Origin: Acanthosoma haemorrhoidale
Lineage: Eukaryota > Arthropoda > Insecta > Hemiptera > Acanthosomatidae
Length of the DNA: 64,000 nucleotides
Assembly (NCBI GenBank): GCA_930367205.1
Contig: OV884015.1
Coordinates: 105,650,509-105,714,508 of the forward strand
Reading direction: 5' to 3'
The notes beneath the pieces are model-generated. The model was not told the DNA's origin. It saw only the letters and a list, made by a program, of their open reading frames with translations, and searched no databases. The translations under genes and the position numbers were made by a program. Each line of letters begins with the position of its first letter. Within the stretch, counting starts at the first letter, position 1. Shown here piece after piece: positions 7,956 through 19,285 of this stretch.

Positions 7956-10900
7956 TTACTCGGGATTGTCCTGAAAACTAGGGATAAGTTTTGAAACGTG
8001 GAATAGATTTGATTCGGTTTTTCTATGTCCTGTGTTGATCCTGTATATCGAGTTTGATATTTTCTCTATTATTTTATATGGTCCAATTCTGAGTTCGTCA
8101 AGTTTCTTCCTGTTTAGTTTGTTTCCATTCTCTATGTATACCATATCGTTTTCGTTAAACTCGTGATCCTTTCGGTGCTTGTCGAATAGTTGTTTGTTGT
8201 ATGTGTGTGATTTTATTGTATTGTGAAGCGCTTTTTCTTTATCCTTAATCCAATCTCTGTTTGCTATGTCTCGTTTCAATTCATTTGGAACTATTTTAAA
8301 GTCTGTACCATCAAGCAAGTAGCTGGGGGTGAAACCGGTAACGGAATGTTCTGTGTTGTTGTATTTATCTATGCACACTCGAGCTATTGTTGTCCATGCC
8401 GTTTTTTGTGTTCGTTCGTTTATTTTACACCTTATTTTGTTCACTATGGTTTGGTTTAGCCGTTCATTTAGACCATTCGAAAATGGCGAGTTTACTGCTG
8501 TAAAAATTATAGGGATTTTTTTTTCCTTTAAAAAATTTTTAAATTCTTTGGAGTTTATACCTGGATATTGGTCACTAAGGATTGTACCGATTTTACTTGT
8601 TTCTATCACTTCATTTACTAGTTTTATAAAGTCCGTTGCATTTTGCGTTTTTGAAGTATGTATGAAAGCATACCTTGTGTAGTGGTCAACCAACAGGTGT
8701 AAGTATTTCTTCGTCGATCTCGAGCCTCCAAAGCCTCCTATCGTATCTATCGACATTATTTCGAAGGGCTTTGTTGCTGGACCTAAATGGGACATGAGGC
8801 CGAATTTTGTTTGTCCTCTAGATTTGTTTTTAATACATACCTCACAATTGCTGCAGATATTTTTGATATTTTTTGTTAGGTTTTTTGCTGTATACAAGGG
8901 GCCTATTTTGTTTTGCATTTGTTTTATGCCAATGTGACACATGTCTTTATGTACATTTTGTATGAATTTTATACTAAATTCCTCAGATAGTAAAATGTTT
9001 TCTTTATCTTTTATTTTCTTGTAGTAGACGTCGTTTTTTTTTGTTAAACCTGTTTTATTTAGTAGTTCTTGATTTTCTGACTGGTCTTGAATGATATCTG
9101 ATAATTTTATTAGATTAACAATTTTTAATTGTTCTTTTTTGTTATCTTCTGGTGCCAGTACTGGGTTCCTGCTCAAACAGTCTGCTTCTAGATTGTATTT
9201 ACCTGGAGCATATTTTATATTAAAATCATATTGCGACAAATAATAAGTTAGGTCTCCTAGCTCTTCGTCTGGTCTGGCTTTTATATTCATATTTTCCAAT
9301 GGTTTATGGTCTGAGTATACCGTGAATGACTTCCCAATCAACCAATATTGCCAGTATCTAATGGCTTCTTTAATAGCTAAGCATTCCAGATATATCGCTT
9401 TTTTTTTCTTTTGTGCTTCGTTTAGTTTTTTTGAGAAGTATGCTACTGGTTTTTGTTTTCCGTTTTCTTGTATTTGTTTTAATACTGCACCTAATCCTTC
9501 TATTGATGCATCGGTGTATATTACTATTGGTAGATTTTTGTCGTAGATTTCTAGTATAGGTTGTGAGCATAGTAGTTTTTTTATTTTTTCGAACGATTCT
9601 TGACATTTTATTGACCATGAAAATTGTACATTTTTCCTGAGTAAATTGTGTAAAGGATCTAAAATTATTGCACAGTTTGGAATATATTCGTGATAGAAAT
9701 TTATCTTTCCGAGGAATTGTCGTACGTTTTTTTGAGTCTTAGGTATTGGAAAATTTTTTACTGATATTAAATTATCTTTTATTGGTCTGATCGTATTATT
9801 TTCTATTATGTGGCCCAGGTACTGTGCAGACTCTGCTGCAAATTTGCATTTTGTAAATTTTAGCCTGAATCCTTCTTTTTTTATTGCGTCTAATAGTAAT
9901 TCTATATGTTTCACATGTTCCTCAAATGATTTCGAAAATATTAGTAAATCGTCTATAAAATTTACTACAAATTGAGTTAATTTATTTTTTCTTAATATAT
10001 TGCTCAAGATTCTTTGAAAGATTGCTGGGGCTGTTTTCAGCCCAAAAGGTAAACATGTCCACTGATAATGACCTTCTTGTGTAACAAAACCTGTTTTGTG
10101 TCTGTCTTCAATACGCAAAGGGATAGACCAGAATGCAGAGTTTATGTCTAATGTAGTAAAAAATTTACAGTTTCTTGTTTTTATCATTAAGTCGTCTATC
10201 AATGGAAATGGTTGTGCTTGAGGTATTACTATTTTATTTATGTCCCTGAAGTCTATGCATAGTCTGCTTCTTTTATTTTCACCTTTTTTAAACGCTAGTG
10301 TTACAGGTGCTGCGAAAGGGCTGTATGATTCTTCAATGAGTTTTTTATCTAATAGTTTTGTTACTTGTTCCCCTATTTCTGTTCTGTCTTCTAGGCTGCA
10401 TTTGTAAGGCCTCTTGCTACAATATTTATCTACCAATAGATCTATATGTGCTTCATATTTATTTACTGTACCTACGTCATATTTATCTTTTGCAAACACT
10501 GATTTGTAAGTATCTATTGTTTTGTTTATTTCATATTTTTGATTATCTGATAAGTGATCCATATTTGCTATAAAATTCTCTTCTTTTATGTGCTCGTTAA
10601 AATTTACTAAATTTTTTTCTTCATTAGCATTTTCCTCGTTTTGTTGAAAAATCTTGAGGTTTTCATCCTGGATTAATTTAAATTCTTTTATTGTGTCTAA
10701 TCCAATTAGGAAATCGTATTTAAAATATTCGTTATCTATTATGTGGACATCCATATTTTTTTCTATGTTGAATATTTTTAATTTTAGAGTCGTCAAACCG
10801 TTTGTTTTTTGGACACCATTAATTGTTATCAAACTTGCATTATTACCTTTATTATTATTTTCTTTTTTATTTTTTATGTTTAGGAATTTCGAGTTTATTA

Positions 10901-10985
10901 AAGATACATTTGATCCTGAATCGTAAATTCCCCAAAGGTTTATTTTGTTTTCTATAGTTAGTTTGACTTTTATTAATGGCGTCAT
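7956..10985 (-). CDS. pol: Pol polyprotein (PR-RT-RNaseH-IN) of E1
   Basis: 1009-residue Pol. Order protease, reverse transcriptase, RNase H, integrase is that of Ty3/gypsy. Visible motifs: protease DSGS at 22-25; RT LCIDFRDIN near 242-250, catalytic Asp in TTLD near 280, FIDD at 343-346 in place of the commoner YxDD; RNase H TDAS near 491, E534, D559, D602; integrase zinc site H679, H684, C714, C717; catalytic D747, D805, E841 (D-57-D-35-E); C-terminal GPY/F module from 968. No chromodomain is evident. Pol starts on the last base of the gag stop. Residue 663 is Asn, Lys in E2 and E3; all catalytic positions are intact. Confidence 0.96.
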   Translation of the reverse strand: MTPLIKVKLTIENKINLWGIYDSGSNVSLINSKFLNIKNKKENNNKGNNASLITINGVQKTNGLTTLKLKIFNIEKNMDVHIIDNEYFKYDFLIGLDTIKEFKLIQDENLKIFQQNEENANEEKNLVNFNEHIKEENFIANMDHLSDNQKYEINKTIDTYKSVFAKDKYDVGTVNKYEAHIDLLVDKYCSKRPYKCSLEDRTEIGEQVTKLLDKKLIEESYSPFAAPVTLAFKKGENKRSRLCIDFRDINKIVIPQAQPFPLIDDLMIKTRNCKFFTTLDINSAFWSIPLRIEDRHKTGFVTQEGHYQWTCLPFGLKTAPAIFQRILSNILRKNKLTQFVVNFIDDLLIFSKSFEEHVKHIELLLDAIKKEGFRLKFTKCKFAAESAQYLGHIIENNTIRPIKDNLISVKNFPIPKTQKNVRQFLGKINFYHEYIPNCAIILDPLHNLLRKNVQFSWSIKCQESFEKIKKLLCSQPILEIYDKNLPIVIYTDASIEGLGAVLKQIQENGKQKPVAYFSKKLNEAQKKKKAIYLECLAIKEAIRYWQYWLIGKSFTVYSDHKPLENMNIKARPDEELGDLTYYLSQYDFNIKYAPGKYNLEADCLSRNPVLAPEDNKKEQLKIVNLIKLSDIIQDQSENQELLNKTGLTKKNDVYYKKIKDKENILLSEEFSIKFIQNVHKDMCHIGIKQMQNKIGPLYTAKNLTKNIKNICSNCEVCIKNKSRGQTKFGLMSHLGPATKPFEIMSIDTIGGFGGSRSTKKYLHLLVDHYTRYAFIHTSKTQNATDFIKLVNEVIETSKIGTILSDQYPGINSKEFKNFLKEKKIPIIFTAVNSPFSNGLNERLNQTIVNKIRCKINERTQKTAWTTIARVCIDKYNNTEHSVTGFTPSYLLDGTDFKIVPNELKRDIANRDWIKDKEKALHNTIKSHTYNKQLFDKHRKDHEFNENDMVYIENGNKLNRKKLDELRIGPYKIIEKISNSIYRINTGHRKTESNLFHVSKLIPSFQDNPE

Positions 10986-12055
10986 TACTCGTTTTTTTGA
11001 TCTGATTCGTTCAATTCGGATTCTATTACTGAATTGTCTACGTGTCTAATATTTTTTGTACCTTTATCATTTTTTTTATTGAACCAGCAAGCGGTTTCTG
11101 CGTGGAATCTTTTCCCCTTATTTAATTTTTCGCATGTTGTGCATGGTGTTTTATTTTTATCTTCCGCGTTTGTACCGGTTTTTTTATTAAAAGATTTTTT
11201 TCTCACCATGTGTTCATATTTGTTCAACTCGTTGAATAAATCTGAAGTTTCTCTTATCATTTCTCTATCAATTCTGTTTAAAATGAATTCTGGAAGTCCT
11301 GCTGCAATGAGATCGATGAGAGTTCCCTTATCTATTGTTTGTCGCATATCTATTAAAAGTTTTTCTTTTCTTAGTGCATAATCTATTAAAGGTCCTTCTC
11401 TGTATTTGAAATGTAGTGCATAGGTAACTGGGTTCCAGCCTTTTGCAGCGAATGTTTCAGAAAAGTTCTTTTTCCATTCATCCCATGTCCCATGCACTGT
11501 TAATTTTGTAAACATTGAGCTGAACCAATCTTTGCAGGACCCTTCCATGAAGAATCGGAGTACTTCAACTTTTTGGGAGTCTTCATTTATATTAAATCGA
11601 TTGCATTCTTGTTCAAAAATTTCCATCCATCGGCTTGGGTTTGGATTTTGACTTGTGAATCTGTCGATAATGAATTTCTCTGTTATGTGTTTTAAATTGT
11701 TAGCTCGTGGATTTTCAATTAATGTTTTAAGTAGTGTATTTAAAGTACTTACGTCTGCATGTCCAGCAGTTATATTTTCTGTTTTGATATTTTCTTCTTC
11801 ATCTACATAAGTTTCTTTGATTTCCTTTGTCAATTTTATCCAGATATTACGCTCGTGGTGCCTTTTTTTCAACGAATTTTTTACCTTCTTAAAAGCGTTG
11901 GTGGCGATTAATTGTTCATGGAGGTTTGCATTTTGCAATTCTTCTGGGATTTTGAAAATTCTATCATCCTCGGTAGTTATCGAGGTTATGCCAATTACAT
12001 TACTTTTTCCGTCTGTTGTTGGGATTACTTTGAAACAGAATTGTAGCTTTTCCAT
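10985..12055 (-). CDS. gag: Gag polyprotein of Ty3/gypsy element E1
   Basis: 356-residue Gag, the structural protein that packages element RNA into cytoplasmic particles. Residues about 130-240 look like a retrotransposon Gag capsid region (RWMEIFEQE near 152, WDEWKKNFSETF near 201). A zinc-knuckle-like Cys/His cluster follows: C305, C308, H318, C323, spacing CX2CX9HX4C, wider than the usual CX2CX4HX4C. The stop overlaps the pol start in TAATG, which suggests termination-reinitiation rather than a frameshift. The start lies about 80 nt from the primer site, so the leader is short. Residue 28 is Thr here and in E3, Ser in E2. Confidence 0.93.
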   Translation of the reverse strand: MEKLQFCFKVIPTTDGKSNVIGITSITTEDDRIFKIPEELQNANLHEQLIATNAFKKVKNSLKKRHHERNIWIKLTKEIKETYVDEEENIKTENITAGHADVSTLNTLLKTLIENPRANNLKHITEKFIIDRFTSQNPNPSRWMEIFEQECNRFNINEDSQKVEVLRFFMEGSCKDWFSSMFTKLTVHGTWDEWKKNFSETFAAKGWNPVTYALHFKYREGPLIDYALRKEKLLIDMRQTIDKGTLIDLIAAGLPEFILNRIDREMIRETSDLFNELNKYEHMVRKKSFNKKTGTNAEDKNKTPCTTCEKLNKGKRFHAETACWFNKKNDKGTKNIRHVDNSVIESELNESDQKNE

Positions 12056-12091
12056 TTTATAATTTTCTTATAACCCTTGTAATTTAAACGG

Positions 12092-12168
12092 GAATGTCGT
12101 TTTATAATTACAGAGCAACACAACCTTGTTTTTCTGTCGTCCCTAAGAACCATTATAAAACGACATTC
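12092..12168 (-). promoter_or_regulatory. Primer-binding site inside a 16-bp inverted-repeat hairpin (E1)
   Basis: On the element strand the 5' LTR ends in GAATGTCGTTTTATAA, and 45 nt later comes its perfect complement TTATAAAACGACATTC (plus-strand arms 12153-12168 and 12092-12107). The loop starts with TGGTTCTTAGGGACGACAG (12134-12152), the expected position and TGG start of a primer-binding site. I could not match it to a tRNA 3' end that I know. A U5-leader stem around the primer site is known from retroviruses, where it affects the start of reverse transcription. Equivalents: 58-134, 39186-39262 and 51338-51414. Confidence 0.6.
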
Positions 12169-12370
12169 AATGTTTATTCTCCTGTCGATTCGGTTTGTTT
12201 TATAATAACAAATAATTAAGTCAAATATTAAGTTTAGCTTGCTTTCACTGCTTGCCTAACACTCACGTAACCTCCCTGCTGATAACGCTAGTATCATTCT
12301 CTTCAACGCCTGCATTATCTACGTTGGTGCGGCGTGCTAATTCAAATTAAAGAAATACATTTTCTTTACA
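12153..12370 (-). repeat. 5' LTR of copy E1
   Basis: 218-bp LTR. On the plus strand its outer end is TTTCTTTACA at 12361-12370, followed by TATATACATAG of unit B. Its inner end abuts the proposed primer-binding site at 12134-12152. Confidence 0.88.
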
Positions 12371-12376
12371 TATATA

Positions 12377-12622
12377 CATAGCCTGGGATTCCCCAGATTC
12401 ATCAGGGAAATGTCCTTATTCGTTAAAAAGAATTCATGGATCAGGGATACAACCCCTTACTAACACTGCTCTTGCATCTTCGTCACTGGTGTGCAGTAAC
12501 AGTGGAGACAATGAGAGACTACCTGTAGAAGAAGCCTGGGTAAGAACTCCAAAGGATGTTTTAGCATCAAAAGGTTTATTTACTAACGTTATTTTTAGTG
12601 GGGTCCTCCATTGTTTAAACCA
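12377..12622 (+). other. Candidate plus-strand exons (unit B)
   Basis: Intron 12540-12598 with identical splice signals; second exon reads WGPPLFKP. Confidence 0.4.
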
Positions 12623-14766
12623 GTAAGTCTAAATAGGGTTTAGTTTGGATTTGTACATGAGAATTTCGTTTTCAAATTTGGGATGTGATTTTTTGACTGA
12701 GAGACATGTTCCATGTTGGTCCGTTCTGAAGTTGGAATATTAGGTTTAGAACTGAATGTGTTGTGGGATGACCAAAAATAAAAAAACCCTGCGAATAATA
12801 AATTGTTCCCATCATTCAATAACATAAATTAAATTAAACATAAAACCAGCAATGTACAGTAACTCTTTTTAGTTAGCAAGAGTTAAAATAAGGTTTGACA
12901 ATCCTTAAAATGCAAAGTAAATCGAGCTAAGGAGCTTAAGAGGAGGAGGAGAGTGGAGAAGGTGAAGTTCAATATTGCTACAGCTGAAATACAATCCGGT
13001 GTTGTATATTAGAAGTTCCTTCCTCTGTAAATAAATTTCTTCCGTGTTGTTGAATATTGTCAACTAATAATATAATATTAATAAAACCTTATACTATCAT
13101 TGAATATTGTTTTGTTTGTTATTGTGAATATATCTCTTAGATTTGGATTTATTAGTGTGTTTCAACATCCATCTTCTGTTGAAAATAGGCTCTTAGAGTA
13201 AAGCGTGAGTAAAAATATTTTCTTAAAAATTAAAACTATTCTAAAACGTAAACTTTCCGTTTGGAAGATCTTTGTTGATGATGAAAAGAGAGATATGGCC
13301 CGAGGACGATACAAACAACACACAGTGCACTTCACAAATGGACTGAGCTTTACATTTGTAACAATTTGTATTCACAAATTTTTAAGAGATACCAATCATA
13401 TAGCTGAGTGGTTAGCTTCACTGTTTGCAAGTTCACAAGTCTTTTGGGGCTTGTACACTTGTTAATTAAGTATTAAGCCCACTATCTCATTATTTAGTAG
13501 GGGTATGATGTTATAAGGAAAATGCAGCGGAAGCTAGTTTTTTGTTAAATTAGGAATGACAAAACGAATGAAATATGGATAAATAATCTTATATTTAGCA
13601 TTAAAATAAAACAGTAATCACTATACTTTATATACATTACATATAACATGAATAATAATAAATGATATAATTTTATAAAATATTTCTTACATTATTAATT
13701 TTTACATAGCAGTTTATGAAATTTCTGTGATTAAATTGCATGAATTGTTCCCTTTTAATTTTTTATTAAATTATGACATTATATAATTCGGGAAGTAGGA
13801 CAAGTAATACACAAATACAATAATAATCGTCATCATGGCAATAAAAGCCTTAGCATATACATCGGTCTGACAATACGGTTATAAGACAACGTACTAATAA
13901 ATCCCAGACATACTTGAAGGTTAATAAAAAAAATTATTTGATAATAATTCAATTAGTATATGATAATGATTTGGGGTACAAAAAATAATTGGAATACAAA
14001 TATTTTAGGCTCATGACGTCATGATATATCTTGATTGTTAAAGTTTGTGAAGTCTGTTGTTGTCTGCATGAAGATAACTGAATGAAGTCTGCTGATAGGC
14101 TGCTAAGTAGTACGAGCCTTCGACATCTGCAATAGTGATACAAATTAGTTATAAATGCAAAATAAGAATAAAATAAATAGAAAATCTTCTTATGACTAAT
14201 GATTTCATATCATCCTCATAATTTAAAAATGGTTTATACCAAAAATAGAGAAAAATTCGTCCATATCTTTTGAAATCGTTGTACATTATTTCATTTACTA
14301 AAATAAATCGAAAAAATTTTACCTTTAAATTTGATGATATGATTGTAGTTGTGATCACCAGTGATCCAGGTGGGATGACTCCGTGCTCTTTGGATGGTGG
14401 AGTTTCATGTATACATCATGTCCACATAATGCCAATAATGAATTTTTTCAGGCTCCTTACTAGATAGTTAGGGTCACTAGGCAGATGAGGTATTCATTTT
14501 TTTTCTGAAATAAATTTGGTTATACATACAAAGTCATATTACAATAAATATAAAAAAATCTTCTAATATGAAAAGAGTTTAATATCATCCTTATAAATAA
14601 AAAAAGCTAATTCAAAATATAAATAAAAGTTGGTAACATAATTTTGCGTAAAAAAATCATGCATATGTACGTATGTAAAACAGTTATATAAGTTGAGGGA
14701 ATCAACTGATATCGGTTTCAAATTATCACTTCTATCTACAGACTCTAATTACAACTTTAAAAACTT

Positions 14767-16038
14767 TCAGTATCTCTTATCAATGTAACCTTTCTCAAAT
14801 ACTATACTGTACTTAACTATAAATCTTTCTATTTTCATATCATCTAATTTTATTTTGAACCCGTCTTCTTCGATATGTTCATTAAAATTCACTTTAACTT
14901 CTTCATTTTTTTCTTTCTTCTTCTCTGTATTTCTTGTTTCATCTTCTTTCTTCTGTATTATTTGTAGATTCTCATTATGGATTAATCTAAACATTTTTAT
15001 AATATCTAATCCTTTAAGAAAATCTTCAAAATAATCTCTCTTGACAATGAACACATCAACATATTTTCTATGTCAAAAATGTTTAATTTTTGAGTTACTA
15101 AACTTTTTTTTCACACCATTGACTGTTTTTAAAAGTATCTTATTTACTTCTTCTGTCTTTTTCTTTATATTAGTTAATTTTGAATTTATTATAGAGCATT
15201 GGGATCCTGGATCGGATGTCCCATTTACCTGTTACTTCTCTTTTTATGATATTTTTACTTTAATCAATGGTGTGGTTATTCGTTTTTATGTTCAGTAATT
15301 AGATCTACTTCTAATACTAAGTTGCTTCCTATTATTCTAGTTTCATTTTTTATCTATTTTAAACCGGCATGAAGCATCTTCATGATCCCTGATACAATTG
15401 CTTAATTGTTCACAGTTATTCCATGGATTTTTCTCTTGAAATTTGTTTTTACTGTACAGGTTTTCCATTTTCCTTTGTTATGAATTTTTTTTGTTCACTA
15501 GGCCCTCACATTTTCTAATTTTATAAAATATTCTAGATGAATTCTCACGTTATTCTTGATCTATCTTTTTTCTGATAAAGTAGGTAAACCTGCAGTTAGT
15601 GCATGGATTTTTCTCTTGAAATTTTTTTTTACTCTACAGGTTTTTCATTTTTCTTTGTTATGAATTTTTTTTGTTCACTAGGCCCTCACATTTTATAATT
15701 TTATAAAATATTCTAGATGAATTATCACGTTATTCTTGATCTATCTTTTTTCTGATAAAGTAGGTAAACCTGCTATAAGCTATTATAAAGATATAAGCAT
15801 CACTAAAGACTGTTTAGCATTTGATTTTTTGCATGTAAGCTTCTCAATCATAAACTTTTCTGCTATATGTTTTAAATTTAGTTGATTCTCTTTCTTCTGT
15901 GTGGATTCAATGTTATTTTTTCTCATGATTGTTCCGCATTTAAATCATCAAAATACATTGTTTTCATTTTCTCTGTTAATGTAATCCACACTGTCTTCTC
16001 TTCACCTCTCTTACTAAAACTATTTTTCAGTCTTTTAT
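14767..16038 (-). pseudogene. Gag-protease relic (unit B)
   Basis: Same relic with the same disabling changes and two 180-bp repeats. The 95-codon open stretch is 14767-15054. Confidence 0.85.
15424..15773. repeat. 180-bp tandem repeat, 2 copies (unit B)
   Basis: Same segment and phase; total 350 bp (180 + 170). Confidence 0.93.
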
Positions 16039-16046
16039 AAATATAA

Positions 16047-16721
16047 TTATTCTATAAAGTTGGTAACAGAATTGTGCGAACAATAATCATGCATATATCT
16101 TTATCTATCATTTATATTATTTACTTATATTATAAGAATAAAATCTTCTCATACGAAGGCAGTTTAATTTAACTTATGAATAAAAAAAAGTTTGCTAAAA
16201 AAATAAATAAAAGCTGAAAAAATATTTTGCGTACAAAAATCATGCATATATATTTTGCTATCAATTATATTATTTACTTATATTATAAAAAAACAAATAT
16301 TCTCATATGAACACAGTCAATTATAATCTTTATAAATAAATAAATCGTTATTCATCTTAAGGTAAAAAATTCATATCGTGCTTAAAAATAAAAAAAGTTT
16401 ATTCAAATAATAAATAAAAACATTATACTTACAAATATCATGCATATGTATCTATCATTTATATTATTTACTTATATGGTAAGAAAAAAAATGTCTCATG
16501 CGAAAACAGTTTAATATCATCCTTATATATCAAGAAATTGTTATATATAAAAATAAAAAGAAAAATTGGTTAAAAAAAATGGTTATAAAAATCATGCATG
16601 TATATATATCTATCATTCATATCATTATTTACTTTCTCACTACTATTATACTCACTCATTACTATATATATGATTTCTCATACGACAACAGTTAATTATC
16701 ATCCTTAATAATCAAATAAGA
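16047..16721. repeat. Degenerate AT-rich repeats (unit B)
   Basis: Full-length block as in unit A with minor changes. Confidence 0.75.
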
Positions 16722-17102
16722 TTATTCAATAATTTATACCCAACAGATTTCCAGATATTGACACCACGACTCTAACTGTTTTTTAGGAGTGAACTATTCC
16801 AGAGACGAAGATACTTGCTATCTTAACTACAGGCCACTACGATACACCATACAGACCACAGATGTTGGTAGGCTAGGGGAAGTAGAAGGGTTAAGTCTTT
16901 GAAATATTGACCGAACCTTTTTGACCTAATGACAACTATCAATATGTTAAAATAAATTACCGTAAGACCATAAAATTATATCTTTCAGAGACCGTAAGCT
17001 TAACCATAGCAATAAAAACTATATCCAATTTTTATGAGATTATACAAAATTTTATTTCACCAGGACCATATTTAATTGAACGCAGCAGAATTAATCTCTA
17101 GC

Positions 17103-17597
17103 CTAATCAATCGTAACAATGTTAACCTTAAGTAGTCCTGGATTCTTCTCATAAAACTCCACACCCCTATCAGAAAGCCATGCTGAAATTGCTGGCTTAA
17201 GTTTAGGCTGTCCATCAAGGGAGTGCAACCCTCTACCCGTTATAACAGAAACAAAAGTGGTCTTACGACCGGAATCTCGAAGCCTGGAAGTGACTTCATC
17301 TATGAAGAGGTCAAGTACGTCCAGAGCTTCGGACACGAATAGGAAATGCAAATCTAAACGTGTCCATGTATCATTCACATGATACCTAATAATCGACCTA
17401 GCAGACAAAGGCCTAATCCTTCTACCTCCCTCGGTACTCCACCTGGTCTTTGTGTAAGGCGGTTGATCTAAAGGTGTGAGGAAGCAAATAGCTTCGTCTA
17501 CGGAATCGTTCACTCCGGCTAAAACAAAAGTTAGTGTTTGTTCGTCCATGTCTGGGAATCTGTCGGATAAATAAGTTAACGAAGTAGACTTACTCAT
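17103..17597 (-). CDS. CUE-Smr domain protein (unit B)
   Basis: Protein identical to the unit A copy, and I see no nucleotide difference in the coding region. Nearby neutral sequence does vary (for example AATAAAAAC against AATGAAGAC upstream of the polyA signal), so the gene is among the best preserved parts of the unit. Confidence 0.85.
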   Translation of the reverse strand: MSKSTSLTYLSDRFPDMDEQTLTFVLAGVNDSVDEAICFLTPLDQPPYTKTRWSTEGGRRIRPLSARSIIRYHVNDTWTRLDLHFLFVSEALDVLDLFIDEVTSRLRDSGRKTTFVSVITGRGLHSLDGQPKLKPAISAWLSDRGVEFYEKNPGLLKVNIVTID

Positions 17598-17642
17598 TAC
17601 GGCGATGATGATCGGGACACTGTATCCAATATGTGCACACTT

Positions 17643-17926
17643 TAAAAGTCAGAGCTGGACTGACTGAAATCATAGGAAAGTTTGCAAGTGACGGTGGAGT
17701 GGGGGACCCAGGTACCGAAATTCTTTATATTGGCAAACCCTCACCCAGGTAAAAACATCTTTTGACCTGGTGTAAATGTCTAAAAAAGACGATTTCTCTT
17801 TACTTCTATTTTTTTTTATACATGGAAAGAAACTACTATTTTTTTAATTTGAATTCAAAACCGAGGTTAATACTTCTGTTTTACAGAAGACCTAAAGGAG
17901 AATTATTTCGGGCACGAATAATATAA
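17643..17926 (+). other. Candidate 3' exons (unit B)
   Basis: Same two pieces; donor GTAAAA, stop at 17924-17926. Confidence 0.4.
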
Positions 17927-18414
17927 GTGATCAATTGTAGTCTCATAATTAATATGTGAGCGGGGAAATATAACAAATATTGCAGGTTCCAGAAAAAACT
18001 CTAGGTTTTTTTATTGTTCCTTGGTGGCTAGAATGCACAGAAACCTTCGACACATTTTCAAGTCTACCTATTCTTTCAAAAAAACGTCATATTGTAAAAA
18101 TAGTAAACAAATACAACGAATAATAAAACAAAAGGCCGTAGTTAGGAAAACGCACGTGGGAGAGCACTTACCATGAACAAATCAATTATGATACGGAATT
18201 TTTTCTACAGTGTCGATAATATGTGACGACTGAAGGCGACAATTGTGTAAACAAATAATGTAAATACAGCTGAAGAAAAGTCCGACCTCCCCACCAACCC
18301 CGCTTCTGAGTTAACAGTGATTTTCTTGAAACTTGAGAGAAGTTAGAATTTTAGTTTTGCCAAAGATTGAGGCAGACTAGAAGGTGTGTGTCATGATCTG
18401 CCAAGACTTTCAAA

Positions 18415-19285
18415 GCACTAAGTACCAAGCACAACAGTTGATTATCTAAGTACGCAAGTGTGCCATGTGATTAAGCCGAGACAGACTTTAAGCACTAAGT
18501 AACAAGCACTACAGTTGATTATCTAAGTACGCAAGTGCGCCCTGTGATTAAGCAGAGACAGACTTTAAGCACTAAGTACCAAGCCGATATTTCCGATTTT
18601 AGTTCTTCCCTTAATTGATCAAACTTCCCGCTCAACTCTTTTTGTTCTTTATTATTTTCTTTAAGTGCGTTATTTTGACTGTTTAATTTTTCGTTTATTT
18701 CTTTATTATTTTCTTTTAATTTAATTATTTTCTGTTAAATTGACTGTTTAATTGGGCAAGGACCTGTTGCAACATCTTTGTCGTAGTGTTTTCACTCGGA
18801 TTTACTTTGGGTTCGGGGTGTGGGTTCCTTGTTTTAAAGGCTGCGTTTGACCCAAAAGGTAGGCAGTATACCTGAATCTGACCTGGACATATTTGTTTTC
18901 GTGTGTGTACAACAAATGTGAAATTATGAGAAAATATAAATTGTTAGTACTAGTTATTATTCTAACATGCAATACCTCACAATTCCTTTGGTTTCTTTAG
19001 AATTTTTTCAGTTAATCCCGGAGCGGCCCCCATTGAAACCTACCTTATTTTTTACCATTTATTTTTCTACTTTATTTGATCAATTTACCTTAACTAATTT
19101 GGCAGGTCCGTCATGAGATTTTTAAATCAAATTGTTTTATGTCTTTGACATAGGAATTTATCCCGATTGAATCCCTGAGATTAAGCCGAGACAGACTTTA
19201 ATCACTAAGTACCAAGCACTACAGTTGATTATCTAAGTACGCAAGTGTGCCCTGTGATTAAGCCGAGACAGACTTTAAGAACTAA
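18415..19285. repeat. Split 77-bp minisatellite (unit B)
   Basis: Same arrangement and copy number. Confidence 0.85.
18585..19176 (-). mobile_element. LTR-element fragment with tRNA-Pro-type site (unit B)
   Basis: Same fragment, lacking 8 bp in the leader (AATTGTTAGTACTAG). Confidence 0.55.

Larger units (their letters stand above)
7611..12370 (-). mobile_element. Complete Ty3/gypsy LTR retrotransposon, copy E1
   Basis: Minus-strand element of about 4.76 kb: 5' LTR (12153-12370), short leader, gag (10985-12055), pol (7956-10985), polypurine tract (7890-7902), 3' LTR. There is no env: only about 65 bp separate pol from the 3' LTR. The 218-bp LTR cores differ at one position (A at 7818), implying a recent insertion. 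It sits in a TA tract: empty units have 10 nt of TA, while this copy has 12 nt on the left and 6 on the right, so a short target duplication is hidden in the repeat and its exact length cannot be read. Gag and pol are open, so the copy could be competent. Confidence 0.95.

Noticed and set aside
7889..7956. env gene between pol and 3' LTR
   Set aside because: Only about 65 bp of non-coding sequence; the element has no env.
8223..12062. Plus-strand frames of 71-117 codons and an 82-codon minus frame in another phase
   Set aside because: Shadows of gag and pol; they recur identically in E2 and E3 only because the real genes are conserved.
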